The notes under the pieces: generated by a model
What the model was told of the DNA's origin: nothing
Database searches by the model: none
What the model saw: the letters and a program-made list of their open reading frames with translations, nothing else
Part shown: positions 14,525 through 22,625 of the stretch, piece by piece
How the letters are laid out: every line of letters starts with the position of its first letter
How positions within the stretch are numbered: position 1 is the stretch's first letter
Assembly (NCBI GenBank): GCA_965658375.1
Contig: CBFHSD010000025.1
Location: 1-33,027 of the forward strand
Source: CBFHSD01 sp965658375
GTDB lineage: Bacteria; Bacteroidota; Bacteroidia; Flavobacteriales_G; Salibacteraceae
Length of the DNA: 33,027 bases
Reading direction: 5' to 3'
Program-made: the position numbers and the translations under genes

Positions 14525-16126
14525 TCAATAGTTGAGTTTCATTTTCTTCATTGTACCATCTTCTAGACACTCTAAAGCTTTGTTGAACGTATTGTCTTCA
14601 CTATTCATAACCATGTGATAAGCAGAATTCTCAAATGCCCCTCTAGCGATGAGTGCTTTAAGAATCAGTTTAATTCTTCCCTCAGAAATGATGTAATCTT
14701 CTTCAATGAATTCTATTTCTTTTTCATTCGCTTTTTGAATGAAAGTCTCTAATAGTTCAGGACTGATTTCGTATTGTGATAAAAAGTTTTCAGATGTTTT
14801 GTACTTTGCTTTGAGTTCCTCTCTTTTTCCATTCAAGTAATCAAGGCTAAATTCGTTGAACACACCTTTTCTAATAAGATCTGTCAGATAGCCTGAGGTA
14901 ATGGTGGTGTCTAAAGGCACAAAAATGTCGGGCATTATTCCACCACCACCGTAAACGGTTCGCTTATTTTTAAGCGTTTCATATTTCAATGAATCAGGAA
15001 AGTCAATGGCATTGGCATCTGTCAATTCACCATTGTCAAATCGTTTGTAAAGATCTTTATAATAGTCTTTCCCTCCTTTTTCATAAGGCCTTTGAATAGA
15101 TCTTCCACTAGGGGTGTAGTACCTGCTAATAGTAAGGCGAACAGCAGATCCATCAGGTAAGTTGAATGGTTTCTGAACCAAACCTTTGCCAAATGTTCTA
15201 CGACCAATGATTAAGCCTCTATCGTGATCCTGAACTGCACCGGATACAATTTCAGAAGCTGATGCCGATCCTTCATCAACAAGTACAATCAGCTTTCCTT
15301 TTTCCATTCTTCCTCCAGCACGAGCATAGGTTTCGTTTTTTGGATAAGCTTTCCCCTCGGTGTATACAATGAGTTCACCTTTGCTTAAGAATTCATCTGC
15401 CAACTCAATGGCAATATTTAAATAACCTCCGCTGTTGCCTCTTAAATCTAATATCAGATTTTCCATTCCTAAGGCTCTCAATGAGTCTAAAGCTGGAGTA
15501 ATTTCTTCCATACTTGTAGCAGCGAATCGATTGAGTTTGAGGTAGGCAGAATTGGTGTTTGCCATATAGCTAGCATCTACACTATAAATGGGAATTTTAT
15601 CTCTAACAATGTTGAAGTCAAGAAGCTTGTTTTCTCCTCCTCTTCGAATACCAACCTTTACTTCGGTTCCTTTTTTTCCTCTTAAATTTTTGATGACATC
15701 CTTGTTTTGAAATCCAACTCCTGCCACAACTGAATCATTGATAGTGATGATTTTGTCTCCGGCCATGATTCCTAGTTTCTCAGAAGGACCACCTGAAATG
15801 GCGGAGACAACAAGTATTGTATCATGCAAAATGTTAAATTGTATCCCTACACCTTCAAATTTACCTACCAAGGGTTCATTTGTTTTCTCTAAGTCTTTCG
15901 CAGGAATGTAAACAGAATGTGGGTCTAAATCCTTAAGCATGGCAATAATCGCATCTTCCACCAATTCTTCTTCATCTACCTCATCTACATAGGCCATGTT
16001 GACCAGTTGATAGAATGTTCCCAGTTTTTTGGATTGATCCGTGATTTGGGCCTTCAGCTGTAAAAAGGTAAAGGTAAGAGCTAGTGCGAGGAGTGGTTTT
16101 ACGATTCTAAATGTCATAGTTTGCAA
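14525..16126 (-). CDS. C-terminal processing peptidase, S41 family (CtpA/Prc-like)
   Basis: A 533-residue periplasmic serine protease. The signal peptide is about 1-26 (LALALTFTFLQLKAQ) and the PDZ domain about 85-175 (GVGIQFNI...GDKIITINDSVV). The catalytic core has S289 in DEGSASASEI and K314 in RRTFGKGLVQ. Their 25-residue spacing equals that of the Ser/Lys dyad of E. coli Prc and the D1 processing protease. The C-terminal 130 residues form an extra helical domain common in Bacteroidota homologues. These proteases trim or degrade envelope proteins, and its place beside SPOR-domain proteins suggests cell-wall turnover. The gene is separated from the upstream SPOR protein gene by a terminator, so it probably has its own promoter between 16127 and 16188, though no TAnnTTTG is visible there. 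Confidence 0.93.
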   Translation of the reverse strand: MQTMTFRIVKPLLALALTFTFLQLKAQITDQSKKLGTFYQLVNMAYVDEVDEEELVEDAIIAMLKDLDPHSVYIPAKDLEKTNEPLVGKFEGVGIQFNILHDTILVVSAISGGPSEKLGIMAGDKIITINDSVVAGVGFQNKDVIKNLRGKKGTEVKVGIRRGGENKLLDFNIVRDKIPIYSVDASYMANTNSAYLKLNRFAATSMEEITPALDSLRALGMENLILDLRGNSGGYLNIAIELADEFLSKGELIVYTEGKAYPKNETYARAGGRMEKGKLIVLVDEGSASASEIVSGAVQDHDRGLIIGRRTFGKGLVQKPFNLPDGSAVRLTISRYYTPSGRSIQRPYEKGGKDYYKDLYKRFDNGELTDANAIDFPDSLKYETLKNKRTVYGGGGIMPDIFVPLDTTITSGYLTDLIRKGVFNEFSLDYLNGKREELKAKYKTSENFLSQYEISPELLETFIQKANEKEIEFIEEDYIISEGRIKLILKALIARGAFENSAYHMVMNSEDNTFNKALECLEDGTMKKMKLNY

Positions 16127-16182
16127 TTTAATGAAGTAGGTTTAATGGAATGCTTTAAAAATCTTAATTCATGAAAAGTGAC

Positions 16183-16212
16183 AAAAAAAAAGCTCCGAAA
16201 ACTCGGAGCTTT
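16183..16212 (-). terminator. Terminator of the barrel-TSP3-SPOR gene
   Basis: Minus-strand hairpin with arms GCTCCGA and TCGGAGC (16203-16209 and 16192-16198 on the plus strand), four-base loop, followed by nine U residues. The stem has the same core as the recA terminator. Confidence 0.88.
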
Positions 16213-16230
16213 ATCTTTTTATTTTTTCGA

Positions 16231-18360
16231 TTATTCTCTAATCATTTCGAGAGCTTTGTGAGCTGGTAATATTTCGTTGTTGAAGAAACCAATAACAAAT
16301 GCAGCTTCAAATCCATTTTGTCTCAATTGATCTTTGAGTACAACAGCATCTCTGTAGTTCTGATAGTTTCCAGCTACGTATCGAGTAAAACCATCTGTAC
16401 CTTGAACTGCTTCAAGATTTTCCATTCCCATAAACTCTTCTAGAGTTTCTGTTGGGAGTTGATTCTTATAAGCTCCTATTTGAACCCTAAAGCGCATGTT
16501 GTCTTTTTCCGTGGTATTCAATGGAGCTTCTTCTTCATATTCTATTAATAAAGTAGCTCCCGCTTCACTCAAAGGAACTTTTTTGCCACTTTTAAGCGCA
16601 ACAACATAAGCATCTTCAAATCCGTCTTGGATCAAATCAATTTTCGCTTTTGCCGCATTGTTGTAGGTGCCAAAGTTTCCAGAATAGATTCGGGTGAATC
16701 CATCGTCTGATTTGATTTCAACTTTTTGAGGAACATTTGCAAACAGTTCAGCATTCGGTGCTTTCGTAAAGGCTCCTAACTGGATGCGATAAACAATGTC
16801 TTCGCTTTCTACAATATTTTGAACAACTTCAGGGTTGTACGGAGCTTCATCTGAATCTAACTCTCTAATGTTACCGTTTTTATCTATAGAAACTAGTCCT
16901 CCTGTTTTAAACCCATCACCAGATAGTTCAGCTTTGTAATCAAAGGCATCTGGCACATTTGTAAATGCTCCTGAAACAACAGTAATGGTACCGTTTTTCT
17001 CAATGGTTTGAACATCTTTTAGACTAATAATGTCATTCACAAGTTCTGATGGAATAGCTCCCTCAAACTCGCCTAGTTTTACAGCATATGTTTTTTCGTA
17101 GACTTTTCTTTTTCGTTTTACTGGAACGTTAGAAGTAGTTGCGGTAAACGAGGAATCTTTAATAGTAGTGTATACCCCTGTACTATCCATGTAGCGCAAG
17201 TATATTTCTCTTAAATCTTCATCTGTATAAGTTATGCCAAGAGAGTCTACTAATGCATTTGGCGCAGAAGTAAGTTCTTGATCTTTATAATTAGGAACAT
17301 TGTCTTCATCACCATCAAGAGCACAACCAAATTCGTCAACTTCTGCACCTTCTGGAGTGCCCAAACATTTGTCAATGAAATCAGTCACTCCATCTTGGTC
17401 AGTGTCTTCATTCATTATAGCTTGAAGCATTGCTCTTTCTTCAGGTGTTCCGAGATAAGCCAAGTTTCTAGTGAAATTATATCTCAAAGAAACATTGGTG
17501 TGAAAAAGTGCATCGTTTTGTGCATCTCCTTTGCGGTCTCCTTCTCCTTCAGAAGTAATTCCGTCTATGTAATCAGTTAATGTGTACTTGTATGCGGCAG
17601 TAAGTCTTAAGTCCCAACGTGGGGCTAAATTGAGATTGACACCCGCGGAAACTGGAAAGGCAATAGCAAATTGATCGTAGTTGCCAAAACCGTCTTGGTT
17701 CAATGCTCTAATATCTGTTTCGTAGTGGTAATCTCTACTTAGGCGGATGGCGCTTGAGGCGTTTTCCGAATTTTCGGGTAAATTTCTAATACTACCGTTT
17801 TCCCAATAATTGTAGGTGTTTCCAAATTGGTCGTATAAATCTGTTTTTGAATTGAATTCGAAGCATTCAACACCCACGCCTAAAATTGGCTCAACGATTC
17901 TATTTTTTTTCTTGCTTAAATGAGCGAAATTGTAATTGATCATTAACCCACCAGCATAGATTTGAGAGTAAAAATTATAATTACTTTCAACGGTGCGTTG
18001 ATTCGATGTTAACCCACCGTAATATCCGTAAATTTCAAAATCGAAAGCATCATTTAAAGGCTGGATAAAAGATATGTTGAAAGTTGGTAAGCTACTAATA
18101 GCATTGCTGGTAATAATTTTGTCGTTCAGCTCGCCATAATAGGTAAGGTGGCCAACACCAAGTCCTATAGTGGGAGGCGTAGGCTTATCTTTTGCAATAA
18201 GGTTTTCATTTACACCATCGTCAAACGTTGCTGTTTCGTTCGCAATTGGTGCAGCGGTTGAGTCTGTATTTGTTTGAGCAAATACTTGAATATCAAATGA
18301 TAAACTTATGATTGACCAGATGAATATGTGTTGAAATATTCGAATTGGGTTTCGTTGCAT
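16231..18360 (-). CDS. Outer-membrane beta-barrel protein with TSP3 linker and three SPOR repeats
   Basis: A 709-residue envelope protein. The signal peptide is about 1-28. A beta-barrel-like region spans about 65-305 (alternating strands such as LGVGHLTYYGEL and FDFEIYGYYGGL). An acidic calcium-binding thrombospondin type 3 stretch lies at about 318-362 (DTDQDGVTDFIDKC, DGDEDNVPNYKD). Three SPOR-like repeats follow, at about 424-495, 521-590 and 622-695, each with the pattern Y/F-x-V/I-Q-x-G-A/E-F/Y ... YSGNFGTYNNA. In usual OmpA-like proteins the TSP3 segment leads to a peptidoglycan-binding OmpA domain; here SPOR repeats, which bind denuded glycan strands, stand in that place. This suggests an anchor between outer membrane and cell wall. 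It lies 67 nt after the two-repeat SPOR gene. Confidence 0.8.
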   Translation of the reverse strand: MQRNPIRIFQHIFIWSIISLSFDIQVFAQTNTDSTAAPIANETATFDDGVNENLIAKDKPTPPTIGLGVGHLTYYGELNDKIITSNAISSLPTFNISFIQPLNDAFDFEIYGYYGGLTSNQRTVESNYNFYSQIYAGGLMINYNFAHLSKKKNRIVEPILGVGVECFEFNSKTDLYDQFGNTYNYWENGSIRNLPENSENASSAIRLSRDYHYETDIRALNQDGFGNYDQFAIAFPVSAGVNLNLAPRWDLRLTAAYKYTLTDYIDGITSEGEGDRKGDAQNDALFHTNVSLRYNFTRNLAYLGTPEERAMLQAIMNEDTDQDGVTDFIDKCLGTPEGAEVDEFGCALDGDEDNVPNYKDQELTSAPNALVDSLGITYTDEDLREIYLRYMDSTGVYTTIKDSSFTATTSNVPVKRKRKVYEKTYAVKLGEFEGAIPSELVNDIISLKDVQTIEKNGTITVVSGAFTNVPDAFDYKAELSGDGFKTGGLVSIDKNGNIRELDSDEAPYNPEVVQNIVESEDIVYRIQLGAFTKAPNAELFANVPQKVEIKSDDGFTRIYSGNFGTYNNAAKAKIDLIQDGFEDAYVVALKSGKKVPLSEAGATLLIEYEEEAPLNTTEKDNMRFRVQIGAYKNQLPTETLEEFMGMENLEAVQGTDGFTRYVAGNYQNYRDAVVLKDQLRQNGFEAAFVIGFFNNEILPAHKALEMIRE

Positions 18361-18427
18361 GCTGTTTTGTTAATCCGAGGCCTAAAATAACCATAAATGT
18401 GATTCAAAAAAACCAGCAATAATGAAG

Positions 18428-19882
18428 CTATTGAACCCATTTCTGCCCCGTAATCATAAGTGCTTCTTGCACTGTAATACGGTCGCCAGAATTATAAGCA
18501 ACAACGAAAGGGCCAGGGAATTTATAGTTTGGGTTTTTCATTTCAGTCCTATGGTCTCTGGCTTGTCTGTAAACCCCAAATTCCCCCGTGGTGTACTTTA
18601 CCCAGCCATTGTGGTTTTCAGTAATGAAGTTGCCATTGTATTTATGACGTTCTTCAAAATACGAAGCTCCCACACTCTTATGACTGGCCATTAATTGCAC
18701 ACGGTAATGCACACCATTTTGCGGTATAGTAACACTTGGTGTAACTGATTTTGGTAAACTTGGCTTTGCTTTGGTTGTTGTATTCTTTGCTATTGGACTG
18801 CTTGTTTTTGGAGCGGTAGTTTTTGGTTTATTTGTTTGTTTAAGTGCAGGAACAACAACTGTTTTAGGTTTTTCAGTTACGGACACTTGTGCTTTAGGCG
18901 AGGTAGGAATTGTAGTTTTCGTTTTCACTGAGTTTTCACTCTTAGTTGTAACGGTTTGAGCGGTAGAAGCGTTGTTCTCTTGCGAATTATTCGTACTCGA
19001 TTTTTGTGTTGTGCTTTCAGAAGTAATTGTTTCTGGCTTACTTGTATTTTGAGCTAGTGCAGGTGAACTAGCACCAGATGAACTTGCAGGAATTTCCAAC
19101 TGTTTGGTAGATCCTTCATGCACAAATGAGAATTTTCCTTCAACTAAACTGATCTCCTTTGCAGTAGCTCCGGACATGTCCACATTGTAACTAATCATGA
19201 GATTTTCGCTTGCAGGAATATTCATCCAAACGAACTTTACTTTCTTATTGATCTGTGAGAACACTGCTCCAGTGGTTTCTTCAGCTGTTGCTACTGCGCC
19301 TTCTGGCAGGAATTCTTCAACTTTAGCAAAATCGTTCAGGTGTTTTTTACTTATCGAAATTTGCATAAGGTATTGATCAGAACCTTTCGGAATAGCAAGT
19401 CGAGTAAAACTAGCTTCTGGCCGAGGTTTTGGTTTCTCAGCAACAATTGGGTCTTCTCCAACCTTCACATTCTTAATTGGCACATCGAATGTCATGCGTT
19501 GATTATCGGTAGTCAGGTAAGTGAATTTTCCGCCAACTTTTAAATTATCCACTTCAGGATTCGTGATTTTAACTTTGTATTCAATGCTGAAATCAGTTTC
19601 TGGTAAATTATTCATCCAGATTAATTTCATTTGACCATTGGCTACTTCGGCTCTTGCTCCAGCGCTACTAATAACTTCAATTTCTGAGTCTTGCGGAAAG
19701 TTTTGTTGAAATTTGGCAAAGCCTCCCAACGTTTCTTTTTGGAAATTCACTTTCACAATGAGTTCACCTGGGCTGTCCATTTGATCTGCGCAATCGAGTG
19801 TAATATTTACACCATTTGCTAGAATTAGACTTAGCAGGTAAAGAAAAGCCAGATTGAATGAAACGAATATTCCTTTAAGCAT
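18428..19882 (-). CDS. Envelope protein with duplicated uncharacterised domain and C-terminal SPOR-like domain
   Basis: A 484-residue protein with an N-terminal signal or anchor (about 1-22). It holds two copies of the same domain, at about 39-135 and 168-265. Both share an FAKF/FAKV...P turn, a GA pair, the motif K-L/F-I/V-WMN-x-P, a strand of the form IEYKV/ISYNV, and a terminal GKF-F/T segment. A low-complexity Thr/Ser/Lys/Pro linker (266-388) follows. The C-terminus (391-466, VHYRVQLMASHKSV...VKYTTGEFGVYRQA) is SPOR-like. I cannot name the repeated domain; it looks all-beta. Its neighbours (another SPOR protein and a CtpA-type protease) point to cell-wall-associated work. A TAGCTTTG box at 19909-19916 is a likely promoter. 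Confidence 0.72.
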   Translation of the reverse strand: MLKGIFVSFNLAFLYLLSLILANGVNITLDCADQMDSPGELIVKVNFQKETLGGFAKFQQNFPQDSEIEVISSAGARAEVANGQMKLIWMNNLPETDFSIEYKVKITNPEVDNLKVGGKFTYLTTDNQRMTFDVPIKNVKVGEDPIVAEKPKPRPEASFTRLAIPKGSDQYLMQISISKKHLNDFAKVEEFLPEGAVATAEETTGAVFSQINKKVKFVWMNIPASENLMISYNVDMSGATAKEISLVEGKFSFVHEGSTKQLEIPASSSGASSPALAQNTSKPETITSESTTQKSSTNNSQENNASTAQTVTTKSENSVKTKTTIPTSPKAQVSVTEKPKTVVVPALKQTNKPKTTAPKTSSPIAKNTTTKAKPSLPKSVTPSVTIPQNGVHYRVQLMASHKSVGASYFEERHKYNGNFITENHNGWVKYTTGEFGVYRQARDHRTEMKNPNYKFPGPFVVAYNSGDRITVQEALMITGQKWVQ

Positions 19883-19908
19883 GTCAATTTCGGATTATCA
19901 CTTTGTAA

Positions 19909-19916
19909 CAAAGCTA
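19909..19916 (-). promoter_or_regulatory. -7 promoter element of the SPOR gene cluster
   Basis: Minus-strand TAGCTTTG, 26 nt upstream of the ATG at 19882. A second match, TATGTTTG, lies at 19959-19966 and may be an alternative start. Neither has a clear -33 TTG. The rest of the 150-nt space shows nothing recognisable. Confidence 0.45.
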
Positions 19917-20033
19917 CCTTGAAGGTACTGACTTACTTGATAGTGCTTGTTTCAATTACAAACATAGAAATGTGAATAAACCTGTTTTAAACTTGTTGAT
20001 AAGTAGACTCTGTTTAAATTAAATCACTGAAAA

Positions 20034-20753
20034 TTAAAAGTTTGGCTTCAAGAGGAAGGAAGAGTAAAAATTGTCAATTTCTTGAACCGCTTCATCAGAT
20101 GAATCGACTATTTTGAAAAGAAGTAAGTCTTTCGCATTGATGTTTTTTTCTTTTTTGAGTAAGGTGTTCTCAATCCATTCTAAGAGACCACTCCAGAACT
20201 CTTTGCCTACCAGGATAATGGGGAATCGACCTATTTTGGTAGTTTGAATAAGGGTTAAAGCTTCAAATAATTCGTCTAAGGTTCCGAATCCGCCAGGGAG
20301 AACAATGAAACCTTGGGAATACTTGACAAACATGAGTTTACGGACAAAAAAGTAATCGAAATTTATGAGTTTGTCTTTATCTATGTAAGGGTTTGAGCTT
20401 TGTTCAAAAGGAAGATCAATATTCAGACCAACAGATTTTCCTCCACCTTTCTGTGCGCCTTTATTGGCGGCTTCCATAATACCTGCTCCACCTCCTGTAA
20501 TAATACCATAACCTTTTTGTGTTAATTGCTCAGCAATCTGAGTAGCTAATTTCGCATATACCTGATCTTGAGGTGTACGGGCCGATCCGAAAATGCTGAC
20601 ACATGGGCCTATCTTTCCTAATTTTTCGAACCCTTGAATAATTTCGCTCATGACTTTATGAACCATCCAAGAATCTGAGGTCTTGATTTCGTTCCAAGTT
20701 TTATTTTTAAAAGCCTCTTTGATAAGATCTTTGTCTTGTTTGTTCGATTCCAT
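20034..20753 (-). CDS. LOG-family nucleotide 5'-monophosphate nucleosidase-like protein
   Basis: A 239-residue cytoplasmic Rossmann-fold protein of the TIGR00730/LOG family. The diagnostic PGGFGTLDE motif is present, and GGGAGIMEAANKGA forms the nucleotide-binding loop. Characterised members split nucleotide monophosphates, or cytokinin riboside monophosphates, into base and ribose 5-phosphate. In a free-living bacterium a role in nucleotide salvage is more probable than cytokinin production. The gene is divergent from the TAXI-type gene, with TACGTTTG at 20810-20817 as a possible promoter. Substrate is not decidable from the sequence. Confidence 0.9.
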   Translation of the reverse strand: MESNKQDKDLIKEAFKNKTWNEIKTSDSWMVHKVMSEIIQGFEKLGKIGPCVSIFGSARTPQDQVYAKLATQIAEQLTQKGYGIITGGGAGIMEAANKGAQKGGGKSVGLNIDLPFEQSSNPYIDKDKLINFDYFFVRKLMFVKYSQGFIVLPGGFGTLDELFEALTLIQTTKIGRFPIILVGKEFWSGLLEWIENTLLKKEKNINAKDLLLFKIVDSSDEAVQEIDNFYSSFLLKPNF

Positions 20754-20809
20754 GATACTATTCGAGGGTAAAAATTTATCTTAGTCGCGAATTTTCGCCT
20801 TATTACATA

Positions 20810-20817
20810 CAAACGTA
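20810..20817 (-). promoter_or_regulatory. Possible -7 element for the LOG-family gene
   Basis: Minus-strand TACGTTTG fits TAnnTTTG, 56 nt from the ATG at 20753. It lies in the 75-nt divergent space shared with the TAXI gene. Confidence 0.35.
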
Positions 20818-20828
20818 ACTAAAGTAAA

Positions 20829-21800
20829 ATGAGACGCTTTTTATTTTCAAGTTTTTTTAGTGTTTTCGCCCTATTCGGGTTTTCTCAATCTTTAACCATT
20901 TCATCTGGATACCAAACGGGGTCCTACTATGAAATAGCTAAAGATTTACAAGATTTAATGGGTATGCGAACTTTAATCGATTCTGTTAAAATCGATAAAG
21001 ATTCATTTAGAATCGACACAACGTTCCAGAATCAAATCACAGTGAAGACTTCTAGTGGGAGTGTGCAAAATTTTAGACGAGTGATCAAATCGCAGGGTGA
21101 GATTTTGGCTTTGATGCAGCAGGATGTTTTGGTTCACCAAGAATATCAAGATGTAAAAAGTGGTGGAGATAAAACGGCTAATGTGCGTTATTTGTTAGAT
21201 CTAGGAATCGAGCACGTACATCTCATTACCAAGGCTGATGCTAAAATCAACACTTTAGATGATTTGAAGCGCAAAAAAGTTGGAATAGGCGGAACCGATC
21301 AAGGCACGCATTTTACAGCGGTTCAAATGCAAAAGCTTACGGGAATCAACTGGATTCCTATTACCTTAGATGTTCAAGAGTGTTACAGCGCGTTATTGAG
21401 TGATGAAATTGATGCATTTTTTGCTGTTGGGGCAATACCCATCAATAAATTAGCTTTAATGAGTGAGGAGATGAGTCAGTATATCAAATTTGTACCAGTT
21501 GTGCATTCATCGTTAGAAAAAGACTACTCAACTGCCGTAATTAAAAATGTTGATTACACTTGGAACAAAGAAGATATCCCTACTATTGGCACAAAGATCT
21601 ACTTGGTGCACAATGAGTTAAGAATGAGGCCAGAGCATCAGCGTTTGTTAACTGAATTCGTTACTAAGGTTTATGAAAACCAAGACCAAATGAAAGAAGA
21701 TTATCATCAGATATTCAAAACCATGAATTTCACTTTTGAAAAAGTGAATACCAAAAGAATAAGTAAAACTGCGAAGCGCGTTTACGGAATAGAAGACTAA
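20829..21800 (+). CDS. TAXI-family (TRAP-type) solute-binding protein
   Basis: A 323-residue exported protein. The signal peptide is about 1-19 (LFSSFFSVFALFGFSQ). The mature start LTISSGYQTGSYYEIAKDL corresponds to the TGGxGGxYYxIG start of TAXI binding proteins. Later blocks fit too: SGSVQNFRRVIKSQGEILALMQQDV, KKVGIGGTDQGTHFTA and LLSDEIDAFFAVGA. About 30 extra residues (42-70) precede the first block compared with the usual plan. TAXI proteins deliver organic acids to a TRAP membrane transporter, but no DctQ/M-like gene is nearby, so the partner is elsewhere or absent. Its stop codon overlaps that of the convergent murQ by three bases. Confidence 0.82.
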   Translation: MRRFLFSSFFSVFALFGFSQSLTISSGYQTGSYYEIAKDLQDLMGMRTLIDSVKIDKDSFRIDTTFQNQITVKTSSGSVQNFRRVIKSQGEILALMQQDVLVHQEYQDVKSGGDKTANVRYLLDLGIEHVHLITKADAKINTLDDLKRKKVGIGGTDQGTHFTAVQMQKLTGINWIPITLDVQECYSALLSDEIDAFFAVGAIPINKLALMSEEMSQYIKFVPVVHSSLEKDYSTAVIKNVDYTWNKEDIPTIGTKIYLVHNELRMRPEHQRLLTEFVTKVYENQDQMKEDYHQIFKTMNFTFEKVNTKRISKTAKRVYGIED

Positions 21801-22603
21801 GTATTGGCTTCTACGGCCTTTCTGACACTACCGTATTTCAGAAGCAACTCATTTGCTTCTTCATAAGATATCTCAAGGGAACTCATAATCATATGGGTTC
21901 CCCTTTCAACTAGCTTTTTATTACTAAGTTGCATATCTACCATTCTATTACCTTTTACATGTCCTAGTTTGATCATGAGGCTGGTAGAGAGCATATTGAG
22001 TACCATTTTTTGAGATGTTCCAGATTTCATTCGAGTGCTTCCAGTAACAAACTCGGGGCCTACATTTACTTCTACAGGATAGTCTGACTGATGTACAATT
22101 GGCGTGTCTGGATTGTTAGTGATACATGCGGTTGTTATACCTTTTTCTCTGGCTTTTTTTAACGCGCCTACAACGTAAGGCGTTGTGCCAGAGGCGGCTA
22201 TTCCCACTACAACATCGTTAGTGCTAACATTGTGTTTCGAAAGGTCTTCCCAACCAAGTTCAGTGTTGTCTTCTGCAAATTCAACAGCTTTTCTTATGGC
22301 CTTATCACCACCTGCGATTAAGCCGATGACTTTATTGAATTCTACCCCAAAAGTAGGAGGGCATTCGCTGGCATCTACAACTCCTAGCCTGCCGCTTGTT
22401 CCAGCACCAAGGTAAAATAGCCTTCCTCCATTTTTCATAAGTGGAAAAGCGGCATTAATCAAAGCTTCTATCTGAGGCAAGCACTCTTTTACTGCGAAGG
22501 CTACCTTTTGATCTTCACTATTTATGCCTTGCAGCAACTCCAAGGTTGAAAGATGTTCTAAGCCATTATGCAGCGATTCTTGTTCTGTAATTTTTTTAGC
22601 CAT
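21797..22603 (-). CDS. murQ: N-acetylmuramic acid 6-phosphate etherase
   Basis: A 268-residue SIS-domain enzyme that converts MurNAc 6-phosphate to GlcNAc 6-phosphate and D-lactate during cell-wall recycling. The signature LFYLGAGTSGRLGVVDASECPPTFG is intact, with E80 matching the catalytic glutamate E83 of E. coli MurQ. GIAASGTTPYVVGAL and GPEFVTGSTRMKSGTSQKM also fit. It is about 30 residues shorter than the E. coli enzyme, as is common in this phylum. The gene follows the fused E1 gene by 22 nt and is probably co-transcribed with it, which is not an obvious functional link. It works downstream of muramidases such as the NamZ-type protein at 1308-2552. Confidence 0.95.
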   Translation of the reverse strand: MAKKITEQESLHNGLEHLSTLELLQGINSEDQKVAFAVKECLPQIEALINAAFPLMKNGGRLFYLGAGTSGRLGVVDASECPPTFGVEFNKVIGLIAGGDKAIRKAVEFAEDNTELGWEDLSKHNVSTNDVVVGIAASGTTPYVVGALKKAREKGITTACITNNPDTPIVHQSDYPVEVNVGPEFVTGSTRMKSGTSQKMVLNMLSTSLMIKLGHVKGNRMVDMQLSNKKLVERGTHMIMSSLEISYEEANELLLKYGSVRKAVEANT

Positions 22604-22625
22604 CTTCCGAAAACTGAATTATGAA

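Noticed and set aside
17278..17580. 100-codon plus-strand frame inside the barrel-TSP3-SPOR gene
   Set aside because: It is antisense to the acidic TSP3 region and neighbouring barrel strands; no start context and no recognisable protein.
16231..19882. Type IX secretion C-terminal sorting domain on the SPOR proteins
   Set aside because: The C-termini are SPOR-like and lack the usual sorting-domain motifs.
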